Shown here piece by piece: positions 1 to 9,426 of a stretch of 64,000 nt of DNA (within the stretch, counting starts at the first letter, position 1; each line of letters begins with the position of its first letter). A model generated the notes under the pieces. It saw nothing but the letters and a program-made list of their open reading frames with translations. It ran no database searches and was not told the origin of the DNA. The DNA comes from Gloeobacter violaceus PCC 7421 (GTDB lineage: Bacteria; Cyanobacteriota; Cyanobacteriia; Gloeobacterales; Gloeobacteraceae), in the NCBI RefSeq assembly GCF_000011385.1, contig NC_005125.1, forward strand, positions 1,860,001 through 1,924,000, in the 5' to 3' direction. The position numbers were made by a program, and so were the translations under genes.

Positions 1-753
1 ACCTGCACGCCCGCCCGGGCGATCCCCGAGGACGAGGTGATCAAAAAGCTCGATTCCGTCCCGGTCTTCTTGATCGCCGATACCAAGGGCAACCCCCTCA
101 TCGTCACCGTTAAAGACGACAAGACAAAAAAGGACACCTCCATCCTCTGGCTGTTCCTGGACCAGAACGCGGCCAAGGAGGCCTACGGCAATCTCCAAAA
201 GAGCAACGACAAAGCCGCCAAAGAATCGCAAATCGGTGTGATTAGCCTCGGGCAAGCCTTTAAGGCGGCCAAAGAAGAACAGAAGAAAAAAGAGAACAAA
301 GTCAATTTCCAATTCCAATCCGACCCCAAGACGGTCACCGCCGCCCTTGATCTGGCCAAGAAGGTCGACCCCAAGACCAAGGACTTCCCGGGCATCCCGG
401 TTTTCTACGCCATGGGTACCGACGAGAAGACCAAGGCCAAAGGTTTTGTCACCTTCGAAAAGGACAACAAGCAGTACGTGCCGCTGTTCTTCGACAAAGA
501 CGATCTCGAACGCAACGTCGATCAGATCAAGCGCTCCAAGCCGGAACTGGCCAAGCAGATGAATATCGAGGTCGCTCCCCTCGACGCGGTGGTGGGCAAC
601 ATGCTCGAAGGCAAGAACGACACCGAATTCAACAAGCTGACCTTCGTGCCTTCATTCAAGGCGGTGGAGTACGTGCAGTCGCTGAAGAAGGCTGCCGCTC
701 CGGGTGCGGCCCCGGCTTCGGTGACCCCGGCTTCTTCCGCCCCGAAGCCGTAG
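1..753 (+). CDS. Tic22-like family protein (5' end outside window)
   Basis: The reading frame is open from base 1, so the true start and probably a signal peptide lie upstream; the first residues TCTPARAIPEDE look like the end of a signal peptide followed by the mature protein. The rest (about 250 residues) has the Tic22 pattern: short beta strands such as VPVFLIAD and IPVFYAMG, each followed by a lysine-rich segment and a helix, in two similar halves. It ends in an Ala/Pro-rich tail. Tic22 relatives in cyanobacteria are periplasmic chaperone-like proteins linked to outer-membrane biogenesis. An internal GTG at 37 is unlikely to be the start. prmC follows after 10 nt, so the two are probably cotranscribed. 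The family call is by pattern, not search. Confidence 0.7.
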   Translation, partial: TCTPARAIPEDEVIKKLDSVPVFLIADTKGNPLIVTVKDDKTKKDTSILWLFLDQNAAKEAYGNLQKSNDKAAKESQIGVISLGQAFKAAKEEQKKKENKVNFQFQSDPKTVTAALDLAKKVDPKTKDFPGIPVFYAMGTDEKTKAKGFVTFEKDNKQYVPLFFDKDDLERNVDQIKRSKPELAKQMNIEVAPLDAVVGNMLEGKNDTEFNKLTFVPSFKAVEYVQSLKKAAAPGAAPASVTPASSAPKP

Positions 754-763
754 CGCTGCGGCG

Positions 764-1624
764 GTGAGACAGCCGGCCGACGGTTGGCGGGAGCAAGCCC
801 TGGCCGAGGCCCGGGTTCACGACATTGATGCGGCCGAAATCGACTACCTGATCGAAGCGGTCACAGGTCTCGACCGGCTGCGGGTACGCCTTGGCGGGCC
901 ACAAGCACTCGAAGCACACCGCGAAAAGCTCGCCGCCCTTTGGCGTCGGCGTATCGAAGAAGCGATGCCGCTGCAGTACCTGCTGGGCACCGCCCACTGG
1001 CGCGATCTGCAATTGCAGGTGAACCCTGCGGTGCTCATTCCCCGACCGGAGAGCGAGGCGCTGGTGGATGTTGCCGTCGATTTTTGCCGCTCCTGCGCCG
1101 GGGCGCGGGTGGTGGATTTGGGCACCGGTTCCGGGGCAATCGCCGTCGCCGTGGCCCGCGCCCTACCGGGAGCCACCGTCTGGGCGGTGGACGCTTCGGA
1201 GGCGGCTCTCGTGGTGGCAGGAGCCAATATCGAGCGCTACGGGCTTTCTGAACAGGTGCATTTGCTGCGGGGCAACTGGTTTGTACCTTTGCCCACGCAG
1301 CCCTTCGATGCCGTGTTGAGCAACCCGCCCTACATCCCGAGCGCTGAAATTGCCGCACTGATGCCCGAGGTGCGCCTGCACGAACCGCTCTCGGCTCTCG
1401 ACGGCGGTTCAGACGGTCTTGATGCAGTCCGGCAGATTATTGCCGATGCCGCCCGGCATCTGCGGCCGGGCGGCATCCTCGCTCTCGAAGTGATGGCGGG
1501 TCAGGGCCCGACGGTAGTGCAACTATTGGCCCGCGACAGTCGCTACGGCTGTATCCGCACGGTGCGCGACTGGGCGGGGATCGAACGCATCGTGGTTACG
1601 TACGCTTGGGCGAGAGGATCATAA
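764..1624 (+). CDS. prmC: Peptide chain release factor N5-glutamine methyltransferase PrmC/HemK
   Basis: SAM-dependent methyltransferase that methylates the glutamine of the GGQ motif in release factors RF1/RF2, in the cytoplasm. About 286 residues, normal for the family. The N-terminal helical domain is followed by the LIPRPESE substrate segment, the SAM-binding motif [13 protein letters not shown], and the diagnostic catalytic NPPYIP motif that contacts the target glutamine. A GTG at 764 is the only sensible start. The gene follows the Tic22-like gene by 10 nt. Its 3' end overlaps the 3' end of the convergent infC by 29 bp, so the two stop codons lie inside each other's coding sequence. Confidence 0.93.
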   Translation: MRQPADGWREQALAEARVHDIDAAEIDYLIEAVTGLDRLRVRLGGPQALEAHREKLAALWRRRIEEAMPLQYLLGTAHWRDLQLQVNPAVLIPRPESEALVDVAVDFCRSCAGARVVDLGTGSGAIAVAVARALPGATVWAVDASEAALVVAGANIERYGLSEQVHLLRGNWFVPLPTQPFDAVLSNPPYIPSAEIAALMPEVRLHEPLSALDGGSDGLDAVRQIIADAARHLRPGGILALEVMAGQGPTVVQLLARDSRYGCIRTVRDWAGIERIVVTYAWARGS

Positions 1625-2138
1625 TCATGTTGCGCCCCTCCACCGAGGGCTCCTGCTGCACCTCGCCGATCTCGGCGGAGTCGGCGGCAAGCTGCATGAG
1701 CAAATCTTTGGCCAGATTGGCATGCTGGATCTCGCGGCCCCGGAACATGATGGTCGCTTTGACCTTGTCGCCGTCTTTGAGAAAGCGGATCGTATCGCGC
1801 AGACGCACCTGGTAATCGTGCTCGCCAATCGTATAGCGCATCTTGACTTCTTTGACGTCGGCGGTGTGCTGTTTCTTGCGCGCTTCTTTGGCCCGTTTCT
1901 CTTGCTCGAATTTGTATTTACCATAATCCATGATCCGGCAGACCGGCGGCTGGGCGTCTTCGCTGACTACCACCAGATCGAGATTGCGTTCCTCGGCAAT
2001 GCGCAGGGCATCGCGCGGGTGCATGATCCCCAACTGGGTGCCATCGGCGTCGATGGCGCGGATCTTCGGAAAGCGGATCCGCTCGTTGATCATGGGGAGG
2101 TTGGCTTGACCCCGGTCAGAGCGCTTCTTAATGACCAA
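1596..2138 (-). CDS. infC: Translation initiation factor IF-3
   Basis: IF-3 binds the 30S subunit, prevents 50S joining and proofreads the start codon and initiator tRNA. The protein contains the family signature around [11 protein letters not shown], the [10 protein letters not shown] segment, [13 protein letters not shown], and the C-domain [11 protein letters not shown]. The frame is open far upstream (to 3617), but everything beyond about 2140 is antisense to other genes. Homologues begin a few residues before the NERI motif, and a TTG at 2138 preceded by GGAGG at 2150-2154 (11-nt spacing) gives that start (180 residues). An ATT codon two codons later (2132) is another possible rare start, the first ATG being at 2093. 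infC is known for rare start codons that allow autoregulation. The 3' end overlaps prmC. Confidence 0.9.
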   Translation of the reverse strand: MVIKKRSDRGQANLPMINERIRFPKIRAIDADGTQLGIMHPRDALRIAEERNLDLVVVSEDAQPPVCRIMDYGKYKFEQEKRAKEARKKQHTADVKEVKMRYTIGEHDYQVRLRDTIRFLKDGDKVKATIMFRGREIQHANLAKDLLMQLAADSAEIGEVQQEPSVEGRNMIMILSPKRT

Positions 2139-2297
2139 TCTTTGAGGAGCCTCCAGGCGAGAAAATCTTCCAAAAAACAAAGCAAGCCAGAGCATTTGCC
2201 CAGGCCGCAATTGGATTGGAAATTTGGGTGTTGATACTATTAGGGTAAGTTTTCCAACCTGCCCTGTCAAGTTGCTCAAACCAACGGAATCCAGGCC

Positions 2298-3119
2298 TTG
2301 AGACCCTTTGACGCCTTTGAAATCGAAATTGCCCTGGCGGACGGCACCGTGCTGGGGGGCGAATTGGTCGCCCCCGACACCCCGGTGGCCGGGGTGATCT
2401 TTGCACCGGCGACGGGCCTTGGCGATCGCGACGGCAACGACACCGACGTCGGCTTCGCTCCGCTCGCCCAGATCGCCGCGGGACTTGCCGGGCGCCGGAT
2501 CGCCTCTTTGCGCAGCGAGGGACGCGGGGTGGGGCGCAGCGGCGGTGAATTTGTCGGGCCGCAGGCGGCCCTCGACGATTTTGTGGCCCTCGTCGAGCTT
2601 GCGGCCGGTCGCTTTGCGGAGTTGGGCGGGCGGCCCGTGCTGCTGGGCCACGCCATCGGCTGCACGCTCGCGGCGGTGGCGGCAAGCCGCCTGGGGCCGG
2701 AGCGACTGCGGGGCGTGGTGCTTATCGCCCCGCCCATCAGCCCCGTGAGCGAATTGATGGGCTTTCGCTCGGAGGCGTCCAAAGCGATGGCCGCTCTTCC
2801 CCCTGCCGATCAATGGCAGGCGCTCGCGCGGGTGCAGGCCGAGTATGGCCGGCGCAAGTCGTTTTTGCCCGCCGGGATGCAGATTCGGGTACCGTTGCTG
2901 GCGGTGCAGGGGGAGCGCGATTGGGTCTTCCCGCCCGCCGAGTCGGCGCGGCTGGCCAGCCAGGTGGATGGAGCGGTGCGCTTGCTGCTGAGCGGACTCG
3001 ATCACTGGCTGGTGCGCGCCGACGGCTGGCGATCTCCTACCGAAAATTTGACGGCGGATCTGCCGGTGGATCCGCAAGCTGTCCGGGCGATTGCGGACTG
3101 GATTGCGGCCCTCCCGTAA
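2298..3119 (+). CDS. Alpha/beta-hydrolase fold protein with alanine at the nucleophile position
   Basis: 273 residues with an alpha/beta-hydrolase core. A start-region strand pair leads to [18 protein letters not shown], then a GRG loop, the nucleophile-elbow strand [11 protein letters not shown] (residues 112-122), VLIAPP after it, [11 protein letters not shown] carrying the expected acid, and GLDHWL carrying the expected histidine. The elbow reads G-H-A-I-G rather than G-x-S-x-G, so the nucleophilic serine is replaced by Ala119 (codon GCC at 2652). Acid and histidine are kept. This suggests a non-hydrolytic or altered role. The closest style is the predicted-hydrolase group with long N-terminal strands. 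TTG start; no partner gene is evident, as the neighbours infC (divergent) and argZ are unrelated. Confidence 0.75.
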   Translation: MRPFDAFEIEIALADGTVLGGELVAPDTPVAGVIFAPATGLGDRDGNDTDVGFAPLAQIAAGLAGRRIASLRSEGRGVGRSGGEFVGPQAALDDFVALVELAAGRFAELGGRPVLLGHAIGCTLAAVAASRLGPERLRGVVLIAPPISPVSELMGFRSEASKAMAALPPADQWQALARVQAEYGRRKSFLPAGMQIRVPLLAVQGERDWVFPPAESARLASQVDGAVRLLLSGLDHWLVRADGWRSPTENLTADLPVDPQAVRAIADWIAALP

Positions 3120-3182
3120 CATCGGCGGGGCGCGGGTACACCTCTGGCTTAAAATAGGCGAGGTCTGGCCCGATGAGGATCT

Positions 3183-5261
3183 ATGCGTTCCGGATTGCGC
3201 TATCTGATGTGCTCGCCCACCCACTACGAGGTGGACTACATCATCAACCCCTGGATGGAGGGCAACGTTCACCGCTCCTCGCGCGAAGAGGCGGCCCGCC
3301 AGTGGGAGGGACTGCACAAGATCCTGGACGAGCTCGCCGATGTGCAGCTGGTCGAGCCTGCCCCCGGCTGGCCGGACATGGTCTTTACCGCCAACGCCGG
3401 GCTGGTGCTCGACAAGAATGTCGTGCTGAGCCGGTTCTTCCACCCGGAGCGCCAGGGGGAGGAGCCCCACTTTCGCGAATGGTTCGAGGCGCAGGGCTAT
3501 GTGGTCTGCGAGCTGCCCACCAAGATCGCCTTCGAAGGGGCGGGCGACGCGCTGCTCGATCGAGAGGGCCGCTGGCTGTGGGCGGGCTACGGGTTTCGCT
3601 CGTCGCTGGAGTCGCACCCGTACCTGGCCAAGTACCTCGACATCGAAGTGCTCTCACTGCGGTTGGTGGACGAGCGCTTTTACCACCTTGACACCTGCTT
3701 TTGTCCGCTGTCGGACGGCTATTTGCTCTACTACCCGCCCGCCTTCGACGATACCTCCAATCGCCTGATCGAATCGCGGGTGAGCCCGGACAAGCGGCTG
3801 GTGGTGGGCGAAGTCGACGCGGTCAACTTTGCCTGTAACGCCGTCAATGTCGAGCGCACGGTAATCGTCAACCAGGTGACGCCGGGGCTTGCGGCACGGC
3901 TGGCCAGTTGCAACTTCGCGGTGCGCGAGACGCCCCTCAGCGAATTTCTCAAAGCGGGCGGAGCGGCCAAATGTCTGACGCTGCGCCTCACAGAGCCGCG
4001 CACTGTCGAGATGCCCCAGGTGCAGGTCGCCACCCGCAACGTCGAGATGCAGGGGCACCTGCTCGATTCGGCCCTGATGACCGAGGTGATCGATCTCATT
4101 CTCAAAGGCGGCGCCAGCTTCCAGATCCTCGACTTTAAAGTCGGCCAGCGGCGCCAGGACACCTCCTATACGCGATTGCAGGTGACTGCCCCCACCGCCG
4201 AGACCCTCGAAAGCGTCCTGACCCAACTTATCGATCGCGGTGCGGTGCTCGCCGAGGAGGCCGTTCGCGATGCCGAACTGCAGGCGGCCACGCAGGACGG
4301 TGTGGCGCCGCAGGACTTTTTTGTCACCAGTATTTATCCGACGGAAGTGCGCCTGGGGGGACGCTGGGTGGTGGTGGCCCACCAACGCATGGACGGCGCC
4401 ATCGTCGTCGAGCCGGAGACTGGAACCGCCCGCTGCGCACTGCTGCGGGACATCAAAGCCGGTGAGCGGGTGGTGACCGGTGTCGAGGGGATCCGCACCC
4501 GCCACCAGAAGGCCCTTCCTGACCGCGAGCGCGAAGAGTTTTCGTTCATGGCCTCGGGGGTCTCCAGCGAGCGGCGCGTCGAACTGGTGGTCGAGCAGGT
4601 GGCCTGGCAGTTGCGCCGCCTGCGCACCCAGGGCGGCAAGGCGGTGGTGGTGGCCGGACCCGTCGTCATCCACACCGGCGGCGGTGCGCATCTGGCCAAC
4701 CTCATCCGTGAAGGCTATGTGCAGGCGCTGTTGGGCGGCAACGCCATCGCCGTCCACGACATCGAGCAGGCTTTCCACGGCACCTCGCTGGGGGTGGATT
4801 TGCAGCGGGGCGTCGTCATCCAGGGCGGCCATCGGCACCATCTGAAGACCATCAACCTCATCCGCCGCTGCGGGAGCATCGCCGCCGCCGTCGAGCAGGG
4901 GGTGCTGCACTCGGGCATCTTCTACGAATGTGTAAAAGCCGGGGTGCCCTTTTCGCTGGCGGGTTCGATCCGCGACGACGGGCCGTTGCCCGATACCGAG
5001 ATGGACTTGATTCAAGCCCAAACCGACTACGCTCGCCTGATCGAGGGGGCGGATCTGATCTTGATGCTCTCCTCGATGCTCCATTCGATCGGTGTCGGGA
5101 ACATGACGCCCGCCGGGGTGAAGCTGGTGTGCGTGGACATCAACCCGGCAGTGGTCACCAAGCTGGCCGACCGCGGTTCGGTCGAATCGGTGGGCGTGGT
5201 CACCGACGTCGGTCTGTTCTTGAGCTTGCTTGTGCGGCAGTTGCATTACCTGGATCACTGA
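3183..5261 (+). CDS. argZ: Bifunctional arginine dihydrolase/ornithine cyclodeaminase (ArgZ/AgrE type)
   Basis: 692 residues, matching the cyanobacterial two-domain enzyme. The N-terminal domain (about 1-280) is a guanidine-modifying enzyme fold: NPWM and [11 protein letters not shown] substrate segments, [11 protein letters not shown] with the catalytic histidine, and [15 protein letters not shown] with the catalytic cysteine. In characterised homologues this domain converts arginine to ornithine, CO2 and ammonia. The C-terminal half (about 290-692) is the LOR/SDH-type domain with an NAD-binding region ([45 protein letters not shown]), which in the Anabaena AgrE protein converts ornithine to proline. 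It releases nitrogen from arginine or cyanophycin. ATG at 3183; monocistronic in appearance, convergent with the antiporter gene. Confidence 0.9.
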   Translation: MRSGLRYLMCSPTHYEVDYIINPWMEGNVHRSSREEAARQWEGLHKILDELADVQLVEPAPGWPDMVFTANAGLVLDKNVVLSRFFHPERQGEEPHFREWFEAQGYVVCELPTKIAFEGAGDALLDREGRWLWAGYGFRSSLESHPYLAKYLDIEVLSLRLVDERFYHLDTCFCPLSDGYLLYYPPAFDDTSNRLIESRVSPDKRLVVGEVDAVNFACNAVNVERTVIVNQVTPGLAARLASCNFAVRETPLSEFLKAGGAAKCLTLRLTEPRTVEMPQVQVATRNVEMQGHLLDSALMTEVIDLILKGGASFQILDFKVGQRRQDTSYTRLQVTAPTAETLESVLTQLIDRGAVLAEEAVRDAELQAATQDGVAPQDFFVTSIYPTEVRLGGRWVVVAHQRMDGAIVVEPETGTARCALLRDIKAGERVVTGVEGIRTRHQKALPDREREEFSFMASGVSSERRVELVVEQVAWQLRRLRTQGGKAVVVAGPVVIHTGGGAHLANLIREGYVQALLGGNAIAVHDIEQAFHGTSLGVDLQRGVVIQGGHRHHLKTINLIRRCGSIAAAVEQGVLHSGIFYECVKAGVPFSLAGSIRDDGPLPDTEMDLIQAQTDYARLIEGADLILMLSSMLHSIGVGNMTPAGVKLVCVDINPAVVTKLADRGSVESVGVVTDVGLFLSLLVRQLHYLDH

Positions 5262-5299
5262 ATCTCAAGTTCGACTGCACAAGGGTTAGACGTCTTGAA

Positions 5300-6613
5300 T
5301 TATGCGGGCTTGCCCTCGCTGCGGCGGCCGTAAAGACTCATCAACGGCGTCACTGAGATGCCGTGCACGACGATCGAAATCGCCACCACCATAAGGGTGA
5401 TCGCCGTTAGGGTGCGGGCGATGTCCCCGGGTAGACCGTGGGTAATCGCAAACATCAAATAGTAAATGGAGCCGATGCCGCGAATGCCGAACCAGGCCAT
5501 CAACCGGCGCTGCAGTCCGGAGGTGTTGGAGCCCAACAGTCCGATCCACACCGAGATCGGCCGGATCACCAGAAACAACAGCGGCACAAACCACAGCAAA
5601 GCGGCAGGCGGCGGCAAGAAAGTAGCGAGCAATCCGCCCACCAGCACCACGATCACCACCTCCCCGATGCGCTCGAGTTGTTCGTTGAATTCGAGCACCG
5701 CCTGGGCCATAAACAGCGGCGCCGACTCGGAGCCCGGGGGTACTTCCTCCTTAGCACCCTGGCGGGCCATCGCCTGAACGTCCTCGGAGGGCTTTTCGCC
5801 GGCGGCTTGCAGTTCAATGCTGCGCAACGCCAATCCGGCGGCGAAGACGGCAAGGAATCCATAGCCGGCTACCAACAGCGCCGCTCCGTACGACAGGGCG
5901 ATCAATCCCAGGGCCAGAAAATCGTCGAGTTGGACGGCCTCCTCGCGGCGACTGCGCAGATAGAGCACCAGTCTGCCCACCAGCAGGCCGCAAAGCCATC
6001 CCACACCCAACCCGGCAGCCGTTGCCCAGAGGACATCGACCGCAACCCAGCGCCAACCTCCCTCACCCAGCTCGTGCAGGCCCAGCAGTCCCAACCCCAA
6101 CATCACAAACGGAAAGGCGGTGCCGTCATTGAGGCCCGCTTCGCCGGTGAGGCTGAAGCGCAATCGATCGCTGTCGAACGGATCTTCTAGTTGCACGTCG
6201 GAAGCAAGCACCGGATCAGTTGGGGCAAGCACCCCCCCAAGCAAAATCGCCGCTCCCAGGGGCAATCCCAGCCAGAACACTCCTGCACAAGCAATCAAGG
6301 CGACAGTGACCGTCATCGAGATGAAGGCGAGGCGCACGGGCAGTTGCCAGCGTTTCTTCGACAGCGGTGTGCGCAGCTTCAGCCCGGAGGTAAACAGCGA
6401 AATGATCACTGCCACCTCTGTGATTCGTTCGAGCAACCCGGCTTGCTCAATGGCATCGAGCCGTATGAGCCCCAGGCCGACGGGGCCGAGCACCAATCCC
6501 ACCAGAAGATACAGCAACGAAGTGGTGAGCGGTAGACGACGCAGAATCGAGTTGGAGAGCGCCATAACGATAAATAGCGCCCCAACGATCACAAACCACA
6601 AGTTAAAGGTCAT
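5300..6613 (-). CDS. Na+(or K+)/H+ antiporter, CPA1/NhaP-type
   Basis: A hydrophobic protein of about 437 residues with roughly twelve predicted membrane helices. The helix-rich N-terminus begins MTFNLWFVIVGALFIVM. The core signature LLGGVLAPTDPVLASDVQ and the RFSLTGEAGLNDGTAFPFV segment are typical of CPA1 antiporters, and the Asp pair in these helices binds the ion. A hydrophilic stretch of about 40 residues (EKPSEDVQAMARQGAKEE) interrupts the membrane region before the last helices. The frame extends to 6721, but the ATG at 6613 places the first helix right at the N-terminus as in relatives. No clear ribosome binding site is visible, so this start is moderately sure. Role: inner-membrane ion and pH homeostasis. 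Confidence 0.85.
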   Translation of the reverse strand: MTFNLWFVIVGALFIVMALSNSILRRLPLTTSLLYLLVGLVLGPVGLGLIRLDAIEQAGLLERITEVAVIISLFTSGLKLRTPLSKKRWQLPVRLAFISMTVTVALIACAGVFWLGLPLGAAILLGGVLAPTDPVLASDVQLEDPFDSDRLRFSLTGEAGLNDGTAFPFVMLGLGLLGLHELGEGGWRWVAVDVLWATAAGLGVGWLCGLLVGRLVLYLRSRREEAVQLDDFLALGLIALSYGAALLVAGYGFLAVFAAGLALRSIELQAAGEKPSEDVQAMARQGAKEEVPPGSESAPLFMAQAVLEFNEQLERIGEVVIVVLVGGLLATFLPPPAALLWFVPLLFLVIRPISVWIGLLGSNTSGLQRRLMAWFGIRGIGSIYYLMFAITHGLPGDIARTLTAITLMVVAISIVVHGISVTPLMSLYGRRSEGKPA

Positions 6614-6772
6614 GACTGAATCAACGAAAGTTTTCTGGCGACCGCCTGGACAGTCGGAGTCCGGCCCGCCCATCTTTGCAGACAATATGGCGCAGTACAT
6701 CTCCCTGTTGGGATAGTCCACCGCCTTCGCAGGCGGAGTTTAAAATAAGGCTCGTCGCGCGAGAAAGCTGCT

Positions 6773-7618
6773 TTGAACTACACCAGAACCCTTCTTCTCA
6801 CCCTGACCGCCGCTGCGCTCGTCGCCCCGCCGGCCGCGGCCCACGACTACTGGTTGATGCCCGAGAAGTTCACGCCCGTCGCGGGCGAGCCACTCAAGGT
6901 GCATCTTTATTACGGCGACGACTTCAAGCCGGAAAACGAGCGCCCCTTTCAGAAGGATCGCACCCCCAGCTTTGTGCTGATTTCCGCCACTGAAGCACGG
7001 GAGTTGAGCGCTACCACACCCGATCAGCAGCTGCCGCTGGCGGAGTTGACCTTTGCTGAGGCGGGCACCCATCTGCTGGCCCTCGATCGCACTGCCCAGA
7101 ACATCAATCTCGAACCCAAACAGTTCAACGAGTACCTGCGCCACGAAGGGCTCACCGATATCCTGGCGGTGCGCAAAAAGACCAAAAAGCTGCAGACCCA
7201 GGGGCGCGAGCGCTACTCTCGCAACATCAAAGCGCTGGTGCAGACCGGGGATGTCCGCAACGACGAAATTGCTCTGCGCACCCTGGGTAAGCCCATCGAG
7301 ATCGTCCCCGAGCAGAACCCGGTGAACCTGCAGCCTGGCCAGAACCTGGGGGTGCGCGTGCTCTTCGAGGGCAAACCGCTTGCAAACCGGCAGATCGATG
7401 CGCTCAACACCACCAGCGGCAAACTCGTGCGCCTCTCGGCGCGCACCGACAAAGAGGGCCGCGCCGGCTTCCGGCTCGATCGCCCCGGCCCCTGGATCGT
7501 GCGGCTGGTGCACATGCGCGCCTGCGCCCGGGACTGCCGCAATGTCGATTGGGAAAGCTTCTGGAGTTCGCTGACTTTTGCCCTGGCGGACGCCCCGGCT
7601 CAAAGTGCCCGGCCGTAG
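6773..7618 (+). CDS. Exported DUF4198 family protein
   Basis: 281 residues starting at TTG 6773, with a clear signal peptide (LLLTLTAAALVAPPAAA, cleavage before HDYWLMPE). The mature N-terminus HDYWLMPEKF and the GEPLKVHLYYGDDF strand are the hallmark of DUF4198. The C-terminal half has the Ig-like NRQIDALNTTSGKLVRLSARTDKEGRAGFRLDRPGPWIVRL region common to this family. Many DUF4198 proteins are periplasmic and sit near nickel or cobalt transporters; no such transporter is seen here, so a metal role is only family-based. The 3' end overlaps the convergent dprA gene by 19 bp. Confidence 0.75.
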   Translation: MNYTRTLLLTLTAAALVAPPAAAHDYWLMPEKFTPVAGEPLKVHLYYGDDFKPENERPFQKDRTPSFVLISATEARELSATTPDQQLPLAELTFAEAGTHLLALDRTAQNINLEPKQFNEYLRHEGLTDILAVRKKTKKLQTQGRERYSRNIKALVQTGDVRNDEIALRTLGKPIEIVPEQNPVNLQPGQNLGVRVLFEGKPLANRQIDALNTTSGKLVRLSARTDKEGRAGFRLDRPGPWIVRLVHMRACARDCRNVDWESFWSSLTFALADAPAQSARP

Positions 7619-8682
7619 CGCGACCCGGCCTGCTGCACGAGCAGTCCCCGCAGTTCGAGGGTGAGTAGGGCGCTTGCGAGCCGGTCGGTAGTAAGTCCCG
7701 TCCCCAAAGCCAATTCGTCGAAGGAGCAGCCGTCGCCCTGGATCTGATCCCAGATGCGCTTCTCGTCGCCGTCGAGCACCGGGGGTAGCGCGGAAGGCAC
7801 CGTGGCGCGCACCAGTTGGGCTCCCAGATCGGCAAGCAGCGCTTCGAGGCCAAGGATGACCCGCGCCCCCTGGGAAATCAGCTTGAGGCACCCTTGCGCC
7901 TGGGGCGTATCGATGGCCCCGGGCAGAGCGAACAATTCCCGGTTGTAATCGCAGGCCAGATACGCCGAGATGAGCGCACCGGAGCGCTCGGGCGCTTCGA
8001 TGACGATCGTGGCGAGGCTCATGCCCACGACAATCCGGTTGCGGCGGGGAAAGTTGTGGGTGAGGGTTTCTTCCTCAGGGGCATATTCGCTCAGCAACAG
8101 ACCGCTATGGGCAATCTCGGCAGCCATACCCGCGTGCTCAGGCGGATAGACGCGCGTCAGGCTGGTTGCGAGCACCGCTGCGGTCTTCCCGACCCCAAGG
8201 GCGGCCTCGTGGGCGATACCGTCGATGCCTGCAGCCAGACCGGAAATCACCAGAAAGCCTGCCGCAGCCAAGGTTTCGGCGATTTGGGCGGCCCAGCGCC
8301 TGCCGTAGTCGCTTGGGTGACGGGTTCCCACCACCGCGACCGCGGGCGACAGTTGCCGCAGCGGCCCGCGGTAAAAAAGCAAAGGGGGCGGGTCGGGAAT
8401 CTCGCGCAACAGCGGTGGATAATCCCCGTCGGCCGGCGTCCAGAAGGATGGCCAACGGTCCTCCAGTGCTTCGAGCAAAAGCCCCGGATCGGTGCGCTCG
8501 CGGTAGCGACGGCTTTCGAGCCCTTTGCGGGCGCTCCAGCCCTCGACCGCCGAGAACTCGGTCTCTGCCGCTTCCCAGGCCGCCTGCAACGACCCGAAAT
8601 GCTCCCTGAGCCGCCGGATTGTCAGAGGACCAACCCCCGGCGATTGCCGCCAGGCGACCCAATAAGCCCGCTCACTTGTCAA
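7600..8682 (-). CDS. dprA: DNA-processing protein DprA
   Basis: DprA loads RecA on incoming single-stranded DNA during natural transformation. About 360 residues. An N-terminal helix-hairpin-helix-like segment (SPGVGPLTIRRLREHFGSL) is followed by the Rossmann-like DprA core with AVVGTRHPSDYGRR, VISGLAAGIDGIAHEAAL, TAAVLATSLTRVYPPEH, LLSEYAPEEETLTHNFPRRNRIVVGMS and FALPGAIDTPQAQGCLKLI, then a C-terminal winged-helix-like DML1 domain. The open frame reaches 8880 but runs into the neighbouring deaminase. A TTG at 8682 preceded by a GGAG sequence gives a start consistent with homologues. Its presence suggests a competence pathway in this organism. Confidence 0.9.
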   Translation of the reverse strand: MTSERAYWVAWRQSPGVGPLTIRRLREHFGSLQAAWEAAETEFSAVEGWSARKGLESRRYRERTDPGLLLEALEDRWPSFWTPADGDYPPLLREIPDPPPLLFYRGPLRQLSPAVAVVGTRHPSDYGRRWAAQIAETLAAAGFLVISGLAAGIDGIAHEAALGVGKTAAVLATSLTRVYPPEHAGMAAEIAHSGLLLSEYAPEEETLTHNFPRRNRIVVGMSLATIVIEAPERSGALISAYLACDYNRELFALPGAIDTPQAQGCLKLISQGARVILGLEALLADLGAQLVRATVPSALPPVLDGDEKRIWDQIQGDGCSFDELALGTGLTTDRLASALLTLELRGLLVQQAGSRYGRAL

Positions 8683-8776
8683 TGCCCCACTCCATCCGAC
8701 GATGGCAGCATCACCCCGCCTCGCCCTTACCGGCAACGGTTCGGCGCTGCCAGCCGCCCACCGGACAGGTGCGTGG

Positions 8777-9298
8777 TCAATCGGTGTGTCCAACCCCGGA
8801 ATCGGGATCGCCCCGGCGCATGTCCATGCGCTCCAGGAGCTTGATGCCTTCCTCGCGGCGCACCCCGGGCACCAGTTCAAGCGGTCCGCGCACCAGGGCG
8901 TCGTTGACGTTGCGGGCGGTGGCCCCCTCCAGCAGTGCCTGCTCGATGTTCGCGTCCTCGGACAGCGCCGCGTAGACCACCCTCGGGATGCCCACCAGGG
9001 ACATCGCCGACAGACACATCAGACAGGGTTCCAGGGTGACGTACATGCAGAGGTCTTTTTTATCCTCATCGCTCATCCCATCGAGACGTTCGGCCTGCGC
9101 GCGCAGGATAGACATCTCGCCATGGGCAGTGACGTCGTGGGTCTCGGCATACTGGTTGTGCTCGAGGGCAAGCACCTTGCCGCGCCAGGTGAGCATCGCC
9201 CCCACCCCGGCCTTGCCTTCGTCGACGGCAGCGTTTGCCTCAGCAATAACCATGTCTATACAGTCAATATCATATTCTGTCGGTAAGCCAATTCCCAT
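8777..9298 (-). CDS. Cytosine-deaminase-like nucleoside/nucleobase deaminase
   Basis: Zinc-dependent deaminase of the CDA superfamily, about 173 residues. The zinc site is visible as AHGEMSIL (His ligand and proton-shuttling Glu) and PCLMCLSAM (two Cys ligands). The HGE form, rather than the HAE of TadA and guanine deaminases, matches yeast-type cytosine deaminase, as do the compact length and the IPRVVYAAL strand after the PCxxC motif. It therefore probably acts on a free base such as cytosine rather than tRNA, which is inference. The start at ATG 9298 has GAGG at 9308-9311 with 9-nt spacing; an upstream ATG at 9325 has none. It lies 94 nt upstream of dprA on the same strand. Confidence 0.75.
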   Translation of the reverse strand: MGIGLPTEYDIDCIDMVIAEANAAVDEGKAGVGAMLTWRGKVLALEHNQYAETHDVTAHGEMSILRAQAERLDGMSDEDKKDLCMYVTLEPCLMCLSAMSLVGIPRVVYAALSEDANIEQALLEGATARNVNDALVRGPLELVPGVRREEGIKLLERMDMRRGDPDSGVGHTD

Positions 9299-9426
9299 TG
9301 CTGCGATCCTCAGGCTTTCTGCCATACACGCTACTGTTTAAGTGCGGCATGCGCCTACACACAAAGGAAGAATGTAGTACGCTTTATCTCTGGTAGGGTT
9401 GGATCTATCCCTCGCAGGTTGCACCC

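Noticed and set aside
2139-3617. N-terminal extension of infC frame to 3617
   Set aside because: It covers two plus-strand genes with clear family motifs, and IF-3 homologues start near the TTG at 2138.
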